A stretch of 64,000 nucleotides of DNA from Gordionus sp. m RMFG-2023 (lineage: Eukaryota; Nematomorpha; Gordioida; Chordodea; Parachordodidae): contig NC_088778.1 of NCBI RefSeq assembly GCF_954871325.1, positions 6,047,743-6,111,742 of the forward strand, given 5' to 3'. This document shows, one piece after another, positions 59,205 through 64,000 of this stretch (within the stretch, counting starts at the first letter, position 1; every line of letters starts with the position of its first letter). The notes under the pieces are model-generated. The model was not told the DNA's origin. It made no database searches and saw only the letters and a program-made list of their open reading frames with translations. Both the position numbers and the translations under genes were made by a program.

Positions 59205-60965
59205 ATGTCGAGCTCTCAAATTGGCTTCACCAAATTGGTCCCATTTGATGAACATACTTTCAGTCTATTGAAAGAATTGCATCCTCAGGCTTGTGCTGAG
59301 GATCTTCCCACTCCTATAAAATCTAATTCAATCGAAATAGGCAAAGAAAAACTTATTAAAGCAGTTTTATCTTTTAATAAACATTCAGCAGGGGAAATTG
59401 TCGGGTTTCGACCCTCTTATTTCCAATTTTTAATAAACCCTAAAAATTTTAATCAGAATTTATTTGTAAATTCGTTAGTAATACTTAGCGAAAATATATT
59501 AAACCAAGATTTACCTAGTCAGGTTCACCAAATCCTTTTTGATGCGAGATTAATTTTACATGGGTGGGGTTGGGATGATTGCAATAGGGTCTTTTTTTAG
59601 GAGACGACTAGCTAAGATAATCGTTGAGCGCATCAAACCTGATGCTTCAAAAATGTTCTAAACATATCAGCTAGCTTTGGCACTAAAGGGGGATGAGAAA
59701 TAGTCGCCCATTCTCTTAGTATATATATAGAAGATCCTCCTCCAGATGCCATAGTCTGTAAGGTGTATTTTAAAAATGCTTTTAATTCAATATCCAGAAA
59801 AGTAGAACATTCCTTATAAAAAATTTCCAGTTTATGCAAGATTTATTGAACAGTCATATCTGCAGAACCCCCTCAAATTCGGGGAATACAATTCCTTCTT
59901 ATGAGAATATACAATAAGGAGACCCTTTGGGCCCTCTCATATTTTGCTTAGGCATGCATAATCTAATTCATTCTTTAAAAAACCCCTTTTAACTTAAACA
60001 AAAAATGTGGTATCTGTATGATGGCACCATCTGTAGACCTTCTAAAAATATTTTAGCAGCGATACATTATATATAGCAGAGTTCTCTAAATATTGTCTCA
60101 CTCTAAATAAAGCTAGATATGAAATATGCTTTTTAAATTCAAATACCCTCGAAGTCCAGGGGTTCAAAATCATTAAAGAAAGCGAAATTAATCTTCATGG
60201 TTCATCTTTAAACAGTTTTCCAACTGTGAGGTGCAAAATGTTTTTAAAGGCCTATTAGGACTTATATTTTAAATGAAATACCTACACACCAAAGTTTTTT
60301 TCTTTTAAATTTTTTATCAAAGATTTTACATATTTTTAGATCTTCTTCCTTTTTTTAAAATAATGAATTATTAATCATTTTCAGGAATTTAGAAATATAT
60401 TAGAAAATATTTATAATATTAAATTGGAAGATTTTAACTGGGGTTTCTCACAATTACTCTCGAAAATGGGTGATTTCGATTTATATCCTTTAAATCTTAT
60501 ATCACTTTCTTCATTTTTAGCAACGCATTTGATGAACAACGTCATATCACTCCTAAAGATAACCTTTTAAATTCGACCTTGACAGCTTGGATATCTTTAG
60601 CTCTACCTGAAGCTGCTTTACCCATATTTTTAACACATCAATCAATTTTTGAACCTTTAATTAAAATCCCCTCCCTTACATAGTATATATTTAAATATTA
60701 TAAAATACTGACTGTACTAGTAGTTATGAATGGCTGGAAGTATTACCAAGTCGTAACCTAGGTAACCTCTTATTAGATGAACAATTAAGAGTTGCCATAA
60801 GCCATCGAATTGGATGTAACATAGTTCAACCACATACATGCATAAAATATTAGTTAATTCCAAAGGGAGACATGGTCTTAATCTAAAACCTATAAGATCG
60901 AAAAAATACCTAATCAAGTCAAAAGATACAAAGCGGAAAGAACGAAAAAAAAAATTAGACAATAG
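59205..60965 (+). pseudogene. Degenerate LINE-type reverse transcriptase with endonuclease-type C-terminus
   Basis: The 131-residue opening frame contains LHPQACAEDLPTPI and a fingers region (LIKAVLSFNKHSAG). Degraded frames follow with IAIG and RRRLAK (about 59575-59620), an QxGDPLGPLIFCLG block (about 59915), WYLYDGTICRP (about 60007, in place of the catalytic YxDDG) and, near 60725-60850, YEWLEVLPSRNLG with LRVAISHRIG and CNIVQPHTC. The last blocks match the conserved region before the C-terminal nuclease-like domain of this retroelement type as I know it from invertebrates; clade not assignable by eye. Many stops and frameshifts. Confidence 0.75.
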
Positions 60966-61019
60966 ATTTGTTTCTTTTTATAAACGTTTAATTTAAGGTC
61001 ACTACTTGAAGAGACTTAT

Positions 61020-61215
61020 TTTATGATTAATTTGACCTGACAGAATAATTCAGGACCTAGAGGATCTCCTTGCAGGATACCTTGTATTAGGGAATTTTAT
61101 AATTTAGGAAAATACCCTACATAAAAACAGTATTAAAAATAAAATTACGGATAGTTGCTGGAATCGCGAATATAGCTAACCATTTTTCAATACCAAAATG
61201 GAACATTTTTTTTTG
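61020..61215 (-). pseudogene. LINE reverse transcriptase scrap on the opposite strand
   Basis: On the minus strand QGILQGDPLGPELFCQV is an intact reverse transcriptase motif, the counterpart of the QxGDPLGP block at 59.9 kb. Upstream blocks FHFGIEKWL and AIPATIRNFI fit the expected preceding region. A second, separate copy facing the plus-strand one. Confidence 0.7.
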
Positions 61216-61280
61216 ATAATCCTTAAGTGAGACCTTAATAAAAAAACTAATTTTTTAATGATAAATTGCTAGGTAAATTG

Positions 61281-62236
61281 TTGGGCTGTGCCGATCCATA
61301 AATTTTTCACTGATCCGATATTGCTAAAAAAAACAGATTAGATTCAAATATTTATATTGATTTTTATTTACCTTCTATCTTTGTATAAATGTCATAAAAA
61401 TACCAATTTTTTCTATTTAAAAAAACCAACTAAAATGATTATAACTGTATTTTATTTTTCTTATTCTCCAAAAGTTAAATCTCATTTAAAATACGCAATG
61501 GGTTAATGTAGTGTTGTTAAATAGCTTCATTTAATCGATTTTTTAAAAAAAAGCTAAATCAAGATTTACGTCAATATATTCTCGCTTAAGCCTCGCAATT
61601 TCACCGAAGCTTAAAAACCCTTCTGCCATCTGTTAAGCTTGAGTAATTTACTTTTAGCCAATATATTAACATTTTTGAAAAATTGACTAAATCGAGCCCT
61701 TTAATAACACTAGATGAATGTGACTCGTTAGATATTTTAAAATTCTTTTCTTGTTGTAGATAACATAACAAAAAATAGTGTAAAATTTTTTGAACATTAT
61801 AACAAATAAATAGTAATTTAGTTCCTTTCATTAATTTATTATTATGAAATTATTTATAAAATAAAAAAAGTAAATCAGCTGGAGACGCCATCTTGGTTAC
61901 ACTAATCCTTATTAAAATTTTAAACGAGAGCCTAATTTATTCCTATATCGGATGCAAACTTTATTAAAGAATTACCGGATCATCGAGATAATAAGGAAGC
62001 AAGTTAACAATTTAATAGTGGTTTGTAACATGAGAATAATTACTATACGTGTTACCAAAATGTCAGCTGATTTGCTTTTAACGACTCTTAAAAATGCATT
62101 TTAATGAATGAATCGTCAGTCTAGGTATTATATATGTCATTGGATTATATATACAATCATAAAATAACCCAAAACAATAAAAAATATCGGATCGCTAAAT
62201 ATCGGTGCCGATTCGATAAATATAGGCACAACACGA
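61281..62236. mobile_element. Composite hAT MITE, second copy
   Basis: Ends TTGGGCTGTGCCGAT and, inverted, TCGTGTTGTGCCTAT, with an exact 8-bp duplication GTAAATTG at 61273-61280 and 62237-62244. Reverse-oriented relative of the element at 12020-12696. No coding capacity. Confidence 0.9.
61511..61714. mobile_element. Inner MITE nested in the composite element
   Basis: Inverted ends TAGTGTTGTTAAA / TTTAATAACACTA. Flanks GGTTAATG / GATGAATG are a decayed 8-bp duplication. The position within the outer element equals that of the inner MITE at 12337-12451, since the surrounding AAAGAATTTTAAAATATCTA is shared. Confidence 0.8.
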
Positions 62237-62249
62237 GTAAATTGCAAAG

Positions 62250-62930
62250 CTTAAGTAATAACCTAAGCTAAAATATAGTTAATTTTTTACAAACTTCACT
62301 TCTTAGATTTATTTTGTTATGTCACTGGGTTCATAACCCTACTAGACAACAAATCCGCCATGACATTGAACGAGCAGGAATATTCAACCGTTGCCTCCCG
62401 TTTCCAAAATACATTTAAAGTTGTAAAATATTATCCATTTATATTTTCCAAAAAATCTTTTTCACTAATTAAAATATAAACTAAGGCCTACAGTATTTGA
62501 ATTTGAAATGATTACTCTCCTACGCCAAAATTAAATTGCAATTCTATAACTTTTTTACTTCATTAATCTAATTTAAAATAAATCATCAGTTTACGAAATT
62601 ATGGTACTAAGAAATGTTTCAATTTTATGCAACATATGAATCTCAAATATTTCGATTATTTTTTTTTGGCTCATTTCTTTAATAAATCGATATCTTTTTT
62701 TTTCGCAGTTAGATTTTCTCTCCACAAGCAATGAACTTGAATTTTTTAAAAATTAGCTACTAAATTACTTATACTATATATATACAATAAAAGAAAGTTT
62801 CCTGCCCGTCTAATTTTTTCCCACTTGTCTTCCTGTTTTTAACCCCCTCCCCCTCCTTTGCCATTGCTTAAAATTATCAATCCGCCTGTCCGAACGAGGT
62901 GATGATTTCAATAAGAATGTGTTATTTAAA
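62250..62930. other. AT-rich spacer
   Basis: No gene recognised. Confidence 0.4.
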
Positions 62931-62938
62931 ATCATAAC

Positions 62939-64000
62939 CAGAGTTGTTAAACGCTATTTTTAAAAGTAGCGCGCTACCGCTATAGCTATTTGTCAAAAAA
63001 AGTAGCGCGCTACCGCTTTCGCTATTTTTAAGCTACTTTTTATAAAAAAAAATTTAGAAACAAATTTTTTTTATTTTTTTTTGCTTATAATGTAAATGTA
63101 TAATAAATAATATATAAAAATCAACATTTATAAATATAAAAATATAGTTAGTTTAGATTATAAAAAAATATGAATCATTATTAATTAGAATTACTTCTGT
63201 ATACTCTTTTATAAAAGTATGCTCTTCATCGTTAATATATTCAATTTCAACAAGATCACAGAGATAATTATTCTCTAATCTTCTTTCCTCCAGAAAAAAG
63301 CGATTAGTTTTATTGCTTGGTATACAGAATTCCATCTTGTACGATTAGGGGTTAATAAATATTTCCCTAATTTTTTTTTAAACATGTCAGAACTTTTAGG
63401 AGATTTGTTCTGCTTATTCCATAAAGTTTGACATTTATAAAATGTCGATCTTGACACCCTTTTAAAATCTTCATCATTTAAAGCTCATTCAGCATCTACT
63501 GTTGCTATCAAATTTAAATTATGACAGGAGCATCTCTGATGGCTGGGTAACATTGTGGAGTTAGTTGAAGATCCTATAGAATATTGATTAGATTAACATG
63601 TATTATAAAATAATTTAAACCATCTTCTAAGATCTCATTAATATCATTGGCATCAACACCTATTTCCTCCTCTTCCAATACATGTTGACTATCATTCTGT
63701 ATCTCATCTTCAGCATTATTCTCACCAAATATTCTATATTCATATTAAATAGGACAAATTAAATTATTAATCCAGTTTTAATAGAAATGTCTAGTAATAT
63801 TTATCAAAATCTTAGTATTCTAAATTTTGAACCTCAGGAATTATAATGTAACTAAGCAGATATCAAATGAAGACATTGAATGAATTCCCTGTACTGTATA
63901 TAAATTGATGGCAATTAATCAATAAGAAATAAATATAGTAAAAATCTAATCATCCATGAAATATTCAATAACCATATCTTATTAAATGTTAGAATAGCTC
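62939..64000 (-). mobile_element. hAT transposon running off the right edge
   Basis: The left boundary CAGAGTTGTTAAACGC at 62939 is a hAT-type terminus, followed by two copies of AAAGTAGCGCGCTACCGCT, likely subterminal binding repeats. Minus-strand transposase fragments follow. The other terminus is not in the window; ATCATAAC (62931-62938) would be one half of its target duplication. Confidence 0.7.
63153..63720 (-). pseudogene. hAT transposase fragment
   Basis: KLGKYLLTPNRTRWNSVYQA carries the TRWNS motif found in the catalytic region of hAT transposases. Preceding text on the same strand (HVLEEEEIGVDANDINEILE) could be more of the protein. Several interruptions; the dimerisation domain is not visible, though two minus-strand frames reach 63153. 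Confidence 0.7.

Overview
The window is AT-rich animal DNA. It holds very few host genes and is mostly layered transposable elements. Two genes point to a metazoan: a complete 101-residue PEN-2 (gamma-secretase subunit) on the minus strand at 17.7-18.0 kb, and a divergent seven-helix G-protein-coupled receptor at 2.2-3.7 kb whose frame changes once between helices 4 and 5 (short intron or lesion). I cannot name the species. No bacterial-type operon, CRISPR array or rRNA is visible.

Layout. 0-2.2 kb: spacer with a 14-bp pyrimidine minisatellite. 2.2-3.7 kb: GPCR. 4.2-8.1 kb: broken Ty3/gypsy element (minus) holding a hAT-type MITE with a perfect 8-bp target duplication. 8.2-13.6 kb: spacer, a short RRM-like ORF, a decayed hAT and a composite hAT MITE. 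13.6-16.8 kb: DNA transposon with ~0.5 kb inverted ends, 4-bp duplication ACCA and a decayed transposase. 17.7 kb: PEN-2. 19-23.9 kb: fossil gypsy scrap, satellite-like arrays, second hAT remnant. 24-27.3 kb: foldback-like element whose inverted arms are tandem arrays of a ~120-bp unit; a second, inverted copy lies at 43.0-46.1 kb. 27.7-34.8 kb: MITEs, a GC-rich coding island followed by three hairpins, and a 1.2 kb palindromic element. 35.4-39.2 kb: two hAT elements. 39.6-42.8 kb: nearly complete RTE LINE (minus) with a 17-bp target duplication and a tRNA-like 5' head. 46.2-56.3 kb: LTR-bearing Ty3/gypsy element carrying an inserted MITE, a solo-LTR-like block and a second gypsy fossil in opposite orientation. 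59.2-61.2 kb: two LINE-type reverse transcriptase fragments facing each other. 61.3-64 kb: another composite hAT MITE and a hAT element running off the window.

The elements do not form a pathway. The common threads are hAT activity (many 8-bp duplications; termini near CAGAGTTG or TAGGGCTGTGCC), nested insertion, and long inverted repeats. Best candidates for something undescribed are the array-armed foldback family and the RTE LINE with a tRNA-like promoter region at its 5' end.
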